64,000 nt of DNA, from assembly GCA_008704415.1 (NCBI GenBank), contig VXIS01000043.1:1-64000 (forward strand), read 5' to 3'. Both the position numbers and the translations under genes were made by a program. Below, piece by piece: positions 12,130 through 24,300 of this stretch (positions are counted from its first letter, which is position 1; the number at the start of each line of letters is the position of its first letter). This stretch comes from Sphaerosporella brunnea (taxonomy: Eukaryota > Ascomycota > Pezizomycetes > Pezizales > Pyronemataceae). Under the pieces are notes generated by a model, which was not told where the DNA came from, made no database searches, and worked only from the letters and a program-made list of their open reading frames with translations.

Positions 12130-12600
12130 TACTAGGTAGCTTTCTCCTCCTGAAACAGCTTGGCAATGGACCGCCATCACCACCCAAGGCGTTTCCACCC
12201 CAGCTCTTTCTCCACAGAGCGCCAAAGAGCGCGAATCTGGGGAAGCCATCGGCCGCACTCTTTGAAGGGATACCCTCTGCTCTGCCGCTTGCCTGAGAGA
12301 CAGAACCAGCACTCGTCTGAGTCTCTCTTGCGAAGGTTGTTCTTGAGATAGGGCGCCGTAATCGTATGCCCGGTAAGGAATTGGTAATACCGGGATGCCA
12401 GCGCCTTTCTCTCCTCCTTAGAGCTGACCGGAAGCAAGTCTTCTTCCGATGCACGGAGGCTGGTGCTCTGGCAGATCCACTGCTTGGTATCGCTGCTGCG
12501 CGCTAACGAGGCCTTGCGCTTCAGATGGGCCGCACTGGCCTGTCATAGCAGCGCCTCGCTGGGGGCCTTCACCGGTGATCTTTGTGGCGGTTGTCATGGA
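12130..12600 (-). mobile_element. non-LTR retrotransposon (LINE) 3' relic
   Basis: On the minus strand, fragments AHLKRKASLARSSDTKQW, then LASRYYQFLTGH, then CWFCLSGKRQSRGYPFKEC and WLPQIRALW follow one another in one frame. This is the C-terminal end of fungal Tad1-like LINE proteins: the tail of the RNase H region, then the C-x2-C-x(n)-H/C zinc knuckle and the conserved 'W-L-P-Q-I-R-x-L-W'. Two stop codons interrupt the frame, and no reverse transcriptase lies upstream, so this is a 5'-truncated dead copy. It runs in the same direction as the neighbouring genes but is unrelated to them. Confidence 0.75.
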
Positions 12601-13153
12601 CTGAGGAGCCGCCTGTTTTGATCTCATTGTTTTCAACCTAGACCAACGACCCATCACTACGCAATTCGAGAGTCTTGTTGCTTTGACCCAGCACACACAG
12701 GAGTAGAGTGTTTCAGCGGTTGGCGTGTGCCGAACATTACCCATATGTAAACCATCACCTTAATCTTTACCAATCCTAAAAACCAGCCGCCGCAAAGGTA
12801 TTTATGTATAAGGCCTTCATCAAAACCGGCATCCACATTTTCGCCAATCGACTCGAAATGAAATCAAGCCAAGCATCAGAGTAGCCCACCGCATCCGCAC
12901 CTTCTCCGGGCTGGATCACCTGTAAGTGAAAAAAAAAAAAAAAAAAAAAAAGCCCTAACCTCTCTATTCTCTCGACCCCACGCCAGTCCTTCTCGCCAGC
13001 CACTTCAGGGCTTTGCAAGCCACACCTACCGTATCGTGAGCGAGCCGGCGAGTTTTGGGGGCTCCTAAATCCCAAGATCAACGGCCACAGATTTCTGTGC
13101 ACCTCCAAATTACGTACCAATCACAAGAATTCCCTGTTCGCGGTCGCATCAAA
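12601..13153. other. spacer with poly-A tract
   Basis: No gene seen. An A run of about 22 lies at 12929-12951 and is followed by unremarkable sequence up to the MITE. The A run could be the tail of an old retroposon on the plus strand, but no target duplication was found. Confidence 0.4.
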
Positions 13154-13155
13154 TA

Positions 13156-13829
13156 CCGAATCTACTCGAGAATATGGAAAAAATTTCGAAGTTTAAATTT
13201 TGACTTTTTGCGCGTGTTCGCTCCGGGCCGAAAGTTTTTTTTGACGTCGAGGCGAATGACGTTGCCATGACAGGACGCATATTCATGGTGTGCGGCAGCG
13301 GCGATGCCTTTCACCACAGCTTTGTCAAATCAATTCCAGCCCCATACATACGTTCATCAAAATGTCGACAAATGCAGGAATCCCGGACTCGTCTCCCCAC
13401 GAGAGAACACACACCGGCGCATGTCCTTTAGGTCAAATTCTGTGCTCTCCTCCGCCGTTACGTCAGGCAGCCGTACCATCATCTCCTGCACCAGGCACAG
13501 TACCAGGCCCAAATGCCTGTCCGTTGAGCAGGATCCTTGGCTCTGTCCCTCGTTCACCGAGCCCACCTCCTCCTACAATCTTTGGGAGGTGGCCAGCGCC
13601 CTTAATACCTTTCCTCCTCCTTTCGCTGTTCCTCTTTGTAACCCCTCACCGCTGCCAACATCTTTTGACCCCTTTCTCACAGTTTTTCGCCCGTCGAAGT
13701 TGATGGAACTGCTTCGAAATTTTCGCGAAAATAAACTTTTTGATATTCGCTTATCGGCCCGGAGCGAGCACGCGCAAAAAGTCAAAATTTAAACTTCGAA
13801 AATTTTTCCATATTCTCAAGTATATTCGG
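13156..13829. mobile_element. 674-bp MITE with 75-bp inverted repeats, TA flanks
   Basis: The left end (13156-13230) and right end (13755-13829) are inverted repeats of equal length, 75 bp, differing at about 4 positions. Both begin CCGAAT and include the block CGAAGTTTAAATTTTGAC. Each end abuts a TA dinucleotide (13154-13155 and 13830-13831), as expected for Tc1/mariner/pogo-type insertion. The interior has open frames but nothing like a DDE transposase, so it is non-autonomous or has been replaced by other sequence. Confidence 0.85.
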
Positions 13830-13862
13830 TACCAACCCACAGTCTGATGTTGCTACTAACTA

Positions 13863-14215
13863 TTGGATCTACTCGGCAATAACGAGGTGCCGGCAATCTG
13901 GCAAATCTCGCCGGGCGGGAGCGGGAGCGGGACGAGCCGGGTGGCAAATATAAATGTACATACGTATTACATTTCTTGGTGAATCAACCGAAAGCTTGCA
14001 AGCTACATACAAACTATCGTCTGGACCGCAAGCGGTCAAGAGACGGGTTGCTGCGATGACGAAATCGCCCGTCACCGTGGCCGGCGCTGGCATCGCCAGA
14101 TCGTCAAAAAAAAAAAAAAAAATCGGGCCGTTTGCCAGCCCCCAGGGTCCCCGCGCTCCCTCCCGGCGCGATTTCCAGATTGCCGGCACCTCCTTATTGG
14201 CGAGTAGTCCCGGGG
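13863..14215. mobile_element. 353-bp MITE, TA flanks, immediately beside the previous one
   Basis: The two ends are inverted copies: both contain CTACTCGSCAATAA followed by a GAGGTGCCGGCAATCTGG block (left about 13869-13920, right about 14160-14208). Extending to the outer similarity puts flanking TA at 13861-13862 and 14216-14217; a shorter reading with TA at 13870 and 14205 is also possible. The outer ends resemble those of the MITE next door and of the one at 32.6 kb (GGATCTACTCG). The interior carries an A run of about 17 near 14105. No coding capacity. Confidence 0.75.
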
Positions 14216-14217
14216 TA

Positions 14218-14851
14218 TGTTATGGCTCGAGCGCTACATCCTCCCAAACCGAGTCTGCCCTCACTCTCATATGTGTAAAAACGCTCGATTGCGAACTCTT
14301 ACCAGGCCCCGCGGGGACACACACACACCGCCTATGCAATCACCCACTTCCACCATCTATATCTTCGACGCCACAATCAATTTTCCAAATGTGAAGCAGC
14401 CTGCATTCCCCTCCGAGGGTTGACTTAGCAAAGCTATACCGGGCGGGGGATAATATAACTCCAAAGGAAAAAAGAAATATACAGTGAGTCCAGCTATGTG
14501 ACAGAAAGTACATACTTAAGTATGTAAATTCACTCCGCTCTAGCATTTCCAAGCCTTTCCAAGCTTACCTACGGTGGGTGGCAAATTGCAAATATCCTGA
14601 ATGAAAGGATAAATTCATAACTCATAACATCATGATCTCATTATACTACAAAAATAAAAGCAACATTTACATGATAGCAACGACGGGTATTTAAAACAAA
14701 GGACATAAAACAACAAGGAACACGAGTTCCTAAAAGCAAAAATTACATCAAGCAAAACCAAAAAACCACCTTACAAAAAAGCAGAACCGCGACACCCCGA
14801 CTCCACAAAATGCACCAAAAAAACCCCGCCCAAAAGAGTGTCCTAGACGTC
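14218..14851. other. AT-rich 3' spacer of the hydrolase gene
   Basis: No gene seen. The sequence from about 14580 to 14850 is A-rich and probably includes the 3' untranslated region of the minus-strand gene that ends at 14852. Confidence 0.5.
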
Positions 14852-16015
14852 CTACGCCTCCCCGGGTGGAACACCACCATCCTTATACCACCAAAGCGTA
14901 CTCAACTTCCTGACCGTCTTGCCCTCATCTCCCTGTAGCTCTTCCACCGTTTCTACTGTGACCCTCTGATCCAAAAACCTCACACTGTCCTCCCCAAACA
15001 TGGGTTCCAAATAATGCTCCCAAAACAGGTGCCCCCCCTTCTCCAACCACACAAAGACCTTTCCCACAAACTCATTTTCCTCCTTCGTCCTCACAAAATT
15101 GAGTACCCCCAAATTCGCAACAAAATCCTTCTGATTCGCATAATGCTCAATAATCGGTATCTGGCGTTTGGTAGCAGATGGGTAATTGCTCAGTGTCGTT
15201 TGCGACCCGTTTGCATTGTGGACGTGCACACATCTCGGGGGGTTCGAGAAGTGGTTTGCTGCATTGCCAAAGGTATAGATTTCTAGGCGCTCTAGAGTCG
15301 CGGGAGGGAGGTCGGCGCATAGTGCATCGACAGTAGCACCCACGATGAGCCCACCCTGCGAATGTGCGAGCACCACCACCTTCTCCACACCGTCTTCCAG
15401 GAGCACCTCCTTGATCTTGTTGTAAGTGGCTCGGATGTCACCAGTCATATACCCGAAATCCCGCTGCGCCATGCATTCGAGCAGGTCAAACACCAGCCCG
15501 TACGTGCGGTTATGTATGCCAACGATGGGGCGGTGGAAGATGGAGGATATGGAGTCTAGGTTCTCCTGTAGCCTAGTAGTGCCGGCACATACACCGTTGA
15601 CAAAAAGCCAGCGCTCGCCCGGGTGTGGAGGGTAGAACGTTTTGCTGTGGAGGATGCGAGGGCCGGCGTTCAGCGGGATACTGAGCATGAGCAAAAGTGC
15701 CGTAAAGACGAGCAGATACACCGAGCTGATCCACCCCGGGAATAGCAGGGCGACTCTAGCACCCGTGATAAAGAACGTCGGGGTGAGCACCAGCAGCGTG
15801 GCATGCAAGACCAGATCTCGAAGATTTGCAAGAGTAGGGTGGGACTCGGCGTACTTAGAGCGTGAGCGCAGCGGCAGGAAAATCTGCGGTATCCACCGGG
15901 CAAGCGTGACGATGAGTTTGAGGTCGTTGAGGAGGAGCCTAGTCGGCGAGGAGCGGAGGGTGAGGGAAGCCTGCGAGGGCGCTTCGAGCTGTGATGGGAT
16001 GTATGTGACTGCCAT
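14852..16015 (-). CDS. membrane alpha/beta-hydrolase-like protein of unknown role
   Basis: Single exon, 387 aa. Two hydrophobic segments (about residues 66-85 and 93-114) suggest membrane anchoring. The rest looks like an alpha/beta-hydrolase: WLFVNGVCAG resembles the oxyanion-hole strand, and VVVLAHSQGG carries the nucleophile elbow with Ser219. A plausible late His lies in the KGGHLFWEHYL segment. Substrate unknown. Fungal genomes contain many such integral membrane hydrolases annotated only by fold. The start ATG is preceded by an AT-rich leader and there is no sign of introns. Its upstream neighbour is more than 600 bp away. Confidence 0.8.
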   Translation of the reverse strand: MAVTYIPSQLEAPSQASLTLRSSPTRLLLNDLKLIVTLARWIPQIFLPLRSRSKYAESHPTLANLRDLVLHATLLVLTPTFFITGARVALLFPGWISSVYLLVFTALLLMLSIPLNAGPRILHSKTFYPPHPGERWLFVNGVCAGTTRLQENLDSISSIFHRPIVGIHNRTYGLVFDLLECMAQRDFGYMTGDIRATYNKIKEVLLEDGVEKVVVLAHSQGGLIVGATVDALCADLPPATLERLEIYTFGNAANHFSNPPRCVHVHNANGSQTTLSNYPSATKRQIPIIEHYANQKDFVANLGVLNFVRTKEENEFVGKVFVWLEKGGHLFWEHYLEPMFGEDSVRFLDQRVTVETVEELQGDEGKTVRKLSTLWWYKDGGVPPGEA

Positions 16016-16666
16016 AGCTAATAACGAGCGGAAGTGACCAAAAGGTGCAGGAGAAGCAAAACAAACAAAAAACAGTGAGCGAGAGGACTTTATAGTAGTT
16101 AGTTTCTACCATCCACTCGAGAAACCCGAGGGCCAGACGGGGGAGTCATAGGTGCATGCTCGTGGGGCCAAGTTATTTTGGCTGTGTTGTGGATATTTTG
16201 GCGGGGGGGAGTGTGTGGATGTTTGGGTGTGCGTGAGGCTGGGCCAGCTGATGGGTGATGGTTGGTCAGGAGGATGTGATGCCTCGTGACTCAGCCTTCT
16301 TGTCGTGCGCAGCCGGCACATCAACGTTCCCCGCAAGCAGCACGCATCCAGGGAAAATGGAAACCGAACTGTCAGTATTTGGGTTCCGATCGACTCACCG
16401 TGAGTCTGTGGAACACCATCCACGCTGCTCGGCCTTGTCACGTGGAAGGAAGGAAGGCTCTGTCAGCCTTGTTTCTGTCATCGTCGTGAAAAAGCGTAAA
16501 AGATATCAATTTTCCAGCTCCACCACTAAGAATGCAAGTATCCAGCCATGTCCCGAATGCGCACAAATCCACCTTTCAAAGTCCCCTTCAACAAACGCAC
16601 CATCCTGATTGCGCAAATTCCCAGCGCTACACCACGCCCTCACAATCTCGAATCCAGCAATGCCCC
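16016..16666. other. intergenic spacer
   Basis: Promoter of the minus-strand hydrolase on the left and 3' flank of the small gene on the right. Open frames here overlap in several phases and show no motif. Confidence 0.4.
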
Positions 16667-17280
16667 CTAATCCCACTCTCCAAGCTGAGCCGCCGCGTCC
16701 TCCTCGGCCATGCGCCACGCCAGCAAAGACTCGGCATCCTCTGCCTCACCAACGCCAGCCAACCTATGTCCCGGCCGGTTCAACGCCACGACGACCTGGA
16801 CACCGCCGAGATTTCTCTCCACTGGAACCGCAAGATAGTTCTCGAGGAGAACCCACACGACCTCGATCAAATTGACAGTCCTAGTGCCCTGCCATCCGGG
16901 ACAGGGGCCCATATGGACGGTATTGAAGACTCTCTGCAAGGCAAGGACACGGATCTGAGTAACCAGCTCATCCGAGGACCGAGGATGGCAAGCGCAGAGA
17001 CGACGGCGGGCGGGAAGGCCAACTGCGTAGTTGAGGGAGGGGGCCCAGTCGGCGTTCAGCGGCATGGGAGGGTGGCAGCGCGTGTAGGAGGGGATGGGGG
17101 CTGAGGAGTAGTTCTCCCACTGAGGGGGTTAGTATGCTAAGACTTTTGCGGGCGAAGAGGACGAACAAAGGCACGGCCGCTGCTGCGGGAGCCACCACTA
17201 GTGATGCCATTGAGGCTTTCGGTGAGAGTGTCCACGAGGGGAGAGGGGGGGCGGGTGGGGGTGTCGGAGGTGTAAGACAT
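16667..17280 (-). CDS. small two-exon unknown protein
   Basis: Predicted exons 17280-17167 and 17119-16667, giving 188 aa. The 47-nt intron has donor GTTCGT, a perfect TACTAAC branch point about ten bases before the acceptor CAG, and joins RSSGRAF to WENYSSAPIPSY in frame. The product starts Ser/Thr/Pro-rich (MSYTSDTPTRPPSPL), then has an ordered-looking region rich in Arg/Val/Leu (VWVLLENYLAVPVERNLGG) and an acidic tail ending GEWD. I do not recognise it. A competing 190-codon frame on the plus strand covers the same bases but has no splice signals and odd composition; the minus-strand model is better supported by its intron. Confidence 0.5.
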
Positions 17281-18341
17281 GGTTGTGGTGGGTGTTTTCT
17301 TTTTGCTGGTAAGAGGCAGTAGTAGTCGAAAGAAAAGAAGTAGCAGTAGTCTGAAGAGAAAAAGAAAGCGGCACTCTAATGGTCGAGACAGGAATTCGAC
17401 GAGCTGGGCTCTAGAAGAGCAATTGTATTCACTCTTCAGGCTCGAGATTGAATGGCAGCTGAGAGTTGCCATTGCCGCTCAAAAGCCACAATGCAATGGC
17501 CAGAAGATTAGCTCACTGCGTCGCACTCGCTCCAGGGCCTGTTGAATCCAGCCCAATAATGCACAGCTCGTTCTCCTCGTCGCCGTGAGTCGTCGCCGTG
17601 GGATCTCCGAGAAAAAGTTCACTTCATCTCCCCAATTCCTGGACCTTTATCATTTCCCCAGATCCTACGTGATTCGTGGTGCTATGGACGTGAAGCGTAG
17701 CAGCCACCGGCTCCAGCTGCAATAGGTCTAGCCTGACCGCACCGGCTCGCCCAGTGTATACAAGTAGGTACTTATGCATCACCTCCTGAACAGCGAAATC
17801 CCAGGTAATTCTTGAGGACGCCTCCGTTCTAAGGGCTCCACTGATTGTTAGACACTCTCACGGTATTCCCATCCAGCATTTGTGGCGGAGCGTTGAGCGT
17901 TGAGGTTGCATCGCAAGAACCCGGACGTCGTGGTGGACGTGCAGTAATCGAGTGATGATCCATGACGCCATCCACCACTGCTGCGGGTGGGCATTCCCGC
18001 TCTCGAATTCACGGCTGTCACTCGCACAACTGCACACAGCGAGAAGTCCTGCGCTTCGAGTGGTAGGAAGCGACATAGATATCATCATATGTATCCTACA
18101 AAGAAAGAGATCCCCACACGCCCCCTCCCATCATCGATCGCGACCAAGACCATTTCTCAAAACAAAAACGAAAAACCACAAACCAGGCAATGAAAATGAA
18201 ATGAAAGATCGCTCGATCGCATTAGGAATATCAAATCATGGAAACCAGACAACAGGCAGAAGAAGCAACAGATATACGACCGAAAGCAAAAACCAGAATC
18301 AACATGCACCCGATCCCTCCTCCTATTCCCCGCACTTGCAC
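17281..18341. other. intergenic spacer
   Basis: About 1 kb between the small unknown gene (promoter on the left) and the TOR stop codon (3' flank on the right). No gene seen; the overlapping short frames around 17950-18370 are not supported by motifs. Confidence 0.5.
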
Positions 18342-21300
18342 CTACCAGAAAGAGCACCAACCTAAACCTCAATTAGCTAAAGCAAGTAAAGAAAAGGGGG
18401 TGTGAGAAAATATATACCGATGTAATGTTGGCACAGGTTCTCCAAGTTTGTAGCCTGATCGATCAGCCTCGCCACCTGCTTCGGGACCTCCAATTCCTCA
18501 TCAGGCTTAAAGTCCGTTCCCGTAAGCTTCGCCTTAACACGTTCCAACACCTGAATAGCGCGTTGATTTTGAAGTTCCGGTTTCAGTCGTGCGTTCGTCT
18601 CCTCTTCACCGGATCCCAGATGTCGCATTCTTGCAATTTCTGCCGGATCCAAGCCCACAATGACCGAACGTCTCCTCTCCGGTCCAGCACCTGGATGAGG
18701 CGCGTTGACGTCGACGACCGGACTCTCCTTGGTTCCCAACCGCCAATGCATGAGAGGATCGTGCATAAACGCTTCCAGCACGGCCATAAGGGACTCCTTA
18801 TTTTCCCTGAGAACCTTCATAACGGCTTCGCACGTGGTACGGAAGCTACCCTCGATGTTGGAGACTTCCATCGCGTACGTGAGCATGCGGGTGAGACGGA
18901 ACGGAACCTTTTCAGGGTACTTCTCTCGGTGCATTGCAACCTCGAAACAGTCCCCGAAGTCAATGTGGACGACCTTACCCGTGATGCGGTGAAGCATCAA
19001 GTTGCTGGGATGTCTATCGCCGAGTCCAAGGATGTAACCGACCATACTCATCACTCCCAGAGAGCGAGTGTAGTTGGTACGACGATCCAGCCAGGCCTCC
19101 GAGGATTTCGACTTGAGCCAAAGAACTCGGTACAAGTCTTGTCCGGTGGTGTTGTCCAATGCATAGCCGAAGACTTCCACCTTTTGCATCAACGTGAGAT
19201 TATCGTAGTCAGGTGCCATCTGAAGCATAATCCGATGCTCGATGTTCAAAAGGATCTTTCGGCTCTCACGGTACTCGCGGATGAGGACGTGCAAAGTGTC
19301 ACTGTCTGGCACCCAGCCCAAAAGACCAGAGTTTTGGGACAGCGGGATGACGGGGTATTGTTGGATATTCAGGTGGCGCTTGAAACATTCAGAATCCACA
19401 CTGAGAAGAGTGTTGACCAACCCGAACAGCTGCATCACTCGCTCGTCTTGACGGATATCCTCATGGCCTTTTAGCACGTATTGGTACGAGACTCCATCGC
19501 TTCCCTTGATGGTAAACTTTCTCGGGCGCTGCTTAGACGTGATAACGTTGAAAGTAGGCTCGAAGTTGACGATCTTGACGATCGGCTTGCCGGTGGCGTA
19601 GGTGCCGGGGACCGCCAAATCCAGATCGTGTGCAGCAAGAAGCTTAGGCGACACATATTGCAGATCAAGCGTGGTGAGTTGTGGCAGTTGACGACTAATC
19701 TTCCTAAAAACTTGGTAATAAAGATCCCACGCTTGGTTGAGGTCTGCGACTTCTTTGGTCCTCTTGTACGTCATACACCATTCCTTTGCGTCGTGAAGGT
19801 CTCGTCCGAATGCCTGGTGGAAGGAGATTTCTCTAAGTGTCTCCGGTCCTCTCTCCAGCATCTCATGTAGCGGTTCGAGTGTCTTAAACATCATGTCCGG
19901 GTTATGGTCACCGAAGTATAGACGACTAGCCTCCTCTAGACCCTCATGCCAGAGCTCATGCCAGAGGACAGCAACACGAATCAGCTCCTGGCTAACTACT
20001 TCTGCCTGCTCCACCAGCTTAGACGAATGGCTCTTCATGCTATCCATGATCTGCATTGCCGAAGTCTTTCGTCGTGACAGCTGCGACTTGGCAGCAACGG
20101 TAAGAGGGTACACAAGAGCCTGAGGATGTGCCCTTCCGACTTCCGACAGCAACTGGTGGATCGTGTGACGAACAACCGGGTCGGGCTGGTTAATTCTCGC
20201 GATGAGCTGAGGAATAACCTCGAGCCAAGTGTCAACACTGATCGTGTTAAAACCCTCGGTGACACGAGTGTTGACCTCCGAATTGCCTCCATGCGTGAAC
20301 CACAACGTCAAAAGACGTAGCGTGTCCTGTAGAGAGCTACCCGAAGAAAGCGCAATAGACTTAAAAAATCCTTGGATAGCCGGAATGACATGTTCGCGGA
20401 TAACCTCCAGGGGAACGTCGCTGGGCTCGGTTCCAGCCGCAGAAGTGACGACCTCGAAGTTCGCCAAAGCCCAGGCATGCCAGGCTTTATACCAGTCCTT
20501 GTGGTATTGCGTCGCCTTGTGGTAGGAGTCGAGGACCTTAGCCGCCACGGAAGGCTCAGTTTGCCAGTTCTTGTGCAGCGACACCTGCCATGCACCTTGC
20601 TTGAGGTAACATCGCGCAAGTAACCTCGTGTGCTCCATGACATGTTGAGCTGCTGGCTGCTGTCCCATGACATGCGGGACCATTCCGTTGGCCATGTTCG
20701 CCATGTTGCTCCTCAGATCGTTCGAAAGCGAGTCGGTAAACTCTAAAAGGTGGTTGATAGCAGCCTGTTGGGATCCGGTTGACCACATGAACTTAAGCCT
20801 AGCATAAGTGACTTGGGGCGGGACACTAGCCGTGCCGACGTTGTCTATCGTACGGTTAGAGGGCAGAAGCGAGTTGAGCGACTTCTCGGCCAATCCGATC
20901 CTGCCAGACTTCCGACACAGGTTGGAGAATTTGATCCACATGTCCATGTTTTCCACTGGCGAAATGACGAGCGCCCGGACCTTGAGCATCCTCTGCCAGA
21001 CCTCAACGTTCCGCTGACAGCCTTTGAGTCGTTTGGTCCAAGTCCTCCGCATGACCTCCTGTTTCTCCGGCTGGTCATGGCATTGTTTGTAGGTGATAAT
21101 CTCCTCAAGTTCTGCCAGCATCTGCACACGGACAATCACACTGTAGGCTCGGTTATAACTCTCTCCGACAAGAGCGCTAAGCTCGGTATCGAGTCCCTCT
21201 CGTGCCTTCTCAATGTGCTTCGCCGCCTCCTCGAAGTGGTTCCGGTGAAGTGCCAGGATAGCTCCAAAGAAACTGCGGTCAGGTGAATGCTCCTTCATGA

Positions 21301-24300
21301 CACCTATATACTCGTCCATCAAGCTCCACTGTCCGAGACCCCAGGCAGCAGCCGCAGCCAAAGGAGCAATGTGGCGCTGCACATCTCTGTTCGCGGTTCG
21401 CCACTTCTCCTGGGCGAGTGATGACAGGTGATCCCATTCTCCCAAGGCGTGTAGACATCGCATCTTACCCATGGTGATCTCAATTGAATTCGGTTCCGTA
21501 AGCTCTTTCTCCTGGTACGCCTTCAGAGCTTCCTCCCAGCGCTGGAGCTTTTCGAACCAAGATTCCCGCAGAGGTACATCGCTGTACACCTGTGCTCTTC
21601 GTAGAATACCGATGGCAGCATCAGACTGTTGCAAGAGGTTGTTGATACTGATAAGAGCCTCAATGGTGCTGGGCATCGGCTCCTGTAGGAACTCCAATTC
21701 CTTGTAATGAAGCGCTTTGGCGTATGCGTGACATTTAGCTGCATACACACCGAGAGTTCGAATATCTATGGGTAAAGCCTTGTCATCGTGTTCCATGAAC
21801 TCTGCAAGGTTCAGAAGGATCTGGAGAATCTCAGGAGGGATGTTGGACGAGGTAAGTGCGAGCTCGATCGACCTGACAAGCTCCTCCTGAAATTGATCAT
21901 AAAGCTCTGTCCAGCATGAAACGAAGGCGGCGTTGAAGAGGTCCCTGGCCAGAGGATAGTAAGCGCCTGCGAGGCCTGCACAAGCTCTGAGCGCATGGGA
22001 AGGGCTCTGCTTCAACAGCTCCACGCTGAATCGTCGGATCCACTCCTGCCAATCCTCCTTTGTCGACCTCTGAGACGCCTCCCAGGCCGTCTTTAGATGC
22101 TGCTGGTTGACCGGCAGCTTCTTAGGCCCAAAATCTGCAAACGACACTTCATCAGGCTTGTCGGCAAACTTCTCGTCCGGGCTGAGATCCTGCGGTAGAG
22201 GCTCGCCCTTCAAAAGCTTACTGACCAGCAACTCGTAGTTCGTGTGCTGAATCTTGTTGACCTGGAGGATCTTGTTGATCATTGGTATGAAATGGCTGTA
22301 ATCATGGCCCAATTGGAAGACAAGAGCGCAAAGGGTGTCCAGAGCGGCGACCCTCAGTTCACTAGTTCCGGTAACCAAGACCCGGGAGAGCGGGTGAATA
22401 ATACGCGAGGCATGGTCGGAGATGTTGACCTTCCGGGAAAGCCTGGCGATGGTCTCCATTGCTGCCTTTCTGGTAGTAACGCGTTGCCCGGGCTTCTCGA
22501 TAAGTCGGACAATCACTGGGATGATCAGGTGCATATACTCCTCACTACTTGATCCGAACACGACAAAGGCATGAAGTACCTTCTCCGAAGTTTGAGGCTG
22601 CGCTGGGTTTGTTGTCTCCAACACGGAAAGCATCAAAGGAAGCAGGGCCGCCAGATGAACCTTGAACTCTCCTTCCAGAGAATGTGCTATACTCTCAATG
22701 AGGTTCAGAATGGTTCCTTGGAGCGTGGAGTTGGGATTCCAGTAATCTCGGATAAGCTGCAAGATCTCTGGGAGGAAATTGCGGATGTGCTGCTTGACAA
22801 TCGAGACCAGGAGGCTCAAGTTGTTGAAGTACTGATCCAACTTACTTGGGGGACAACTCCTAGTAACTGCAATGAAACCTGGAATGATTTGCGGCAAGAA
22901 TGTGACGCATTTGAGACCCAAAGTCTTGAAGATGTTCATTATTGCCTCGATGACCGACGAATGATGCTGACTGAGGGACGGATCCTTGAGCATATTCATC
23001 AAAGAGTTGATGACAACTGTAGGATAGTACTCCTCACTGGACGGCGTCAGACCGTTCATAATGAGCGAAACATCGGTTACCGAGTGTGCTTGTTCGGATA
23101 GATGAGCGTCGGTGCTATTTTCGACAGTCTGGTGCTTGTATGGATCCAAGGCACCCAGAATACCCATAAGCTTGATTGTCTCCTTCCTAAGGGTCGTGTT
23201 CTGCTCTGTTTTGACGATGTTCACCAAGATTGTGAGCAATTGCGGGTATTCGAGGTATGGCTCGATCACATATCCGGAATTACTGGCGAGTTGGCCAAGA
23301 GTTCTCAGAGCGGCATCTCGCTTCGCCGGGGAACTCTGATCCTGCAACGTCTCGATGATGAGCGGCATCAACTCGGGGATGTACGGAATCATGCTCTCTC
23401 CTCCAACCTGAGCCAGCTCACCGAGTGCCTTCATGATGCTTGAGGCGACTCCGGCGCTAGGATCTCTGGCCTTTGGTAGCAACACTGTGACCATAGGCTC
23501 GACATAGGGGTGGATGAGCTTCTGCGACGCAGACACGAGGTGACTGAGTAGCTTCGCGCTCTCTTCCTTGCTCCGAGAAACATTTGAATACTCCAGCTCT
23601 GTCAACAGTTGGATTAGGGTCTTCCGCAGGGACGGCATGACATATGCCGGGTTGTGCAGGGTAAGACGCCCAATAATGGTAATCGCCGCTTCTCGAATGG
23701 CGAATACCTCGTCGTTGAGGGCAAGGAATAACGACCGTACATTTTCCGCCTTGGCCAGATGTCGGTCGAACCTCGCATCGAGTGACAACAAAACTATCTT
23801 CCGGATTTCCGGATCTGGAGGGTTAGTCAGCATGGACATGAATCATCGAGTGATCAATGTACCTGGATCCGAAATAGCAACCGTCAAAAGCTTCTCCATC
23901 ACTTCTCCCACAACCTGAATAGCATGGTTGCTGGTCTGATAGCAAATGGGATCTCTCACGAACAACTGGCAGCAAGTAAGGGCAGCGGCTTTTCGGACCT
24001 CAGTGTTGTCATCCTCAACATACTTCATGGCTACATCACGGACGAACTCGTTCAACACATGATCTAGAATAGAAACATTAGTTAACCCCAAAGTGCCGTG
24101 AATTTCATGGGGGCATACTCGTAAAGTCGAAACTGCCCAATGTGTGCAACGCCAGAGTTATCTCCTGATCCCTCTCCTCGGGAGTCATTCCATCTTTGTG
24201 TTGCCGAGCCACAACTGGAGTCGCCGAAGGTGCGTTCACAGGGCTTCCAAGAGGTTTGAACGGCCGACCGCTAAGAACAATACTGATCATATTTAACAGG

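Noticed and set aside
16532..17104. 190-codon plus-strand frame overlapping the small minus-strand gene
   Set aside because: No splice signals or motif; the minus-strand model has an intron with a perfect TACTAAC branch point.
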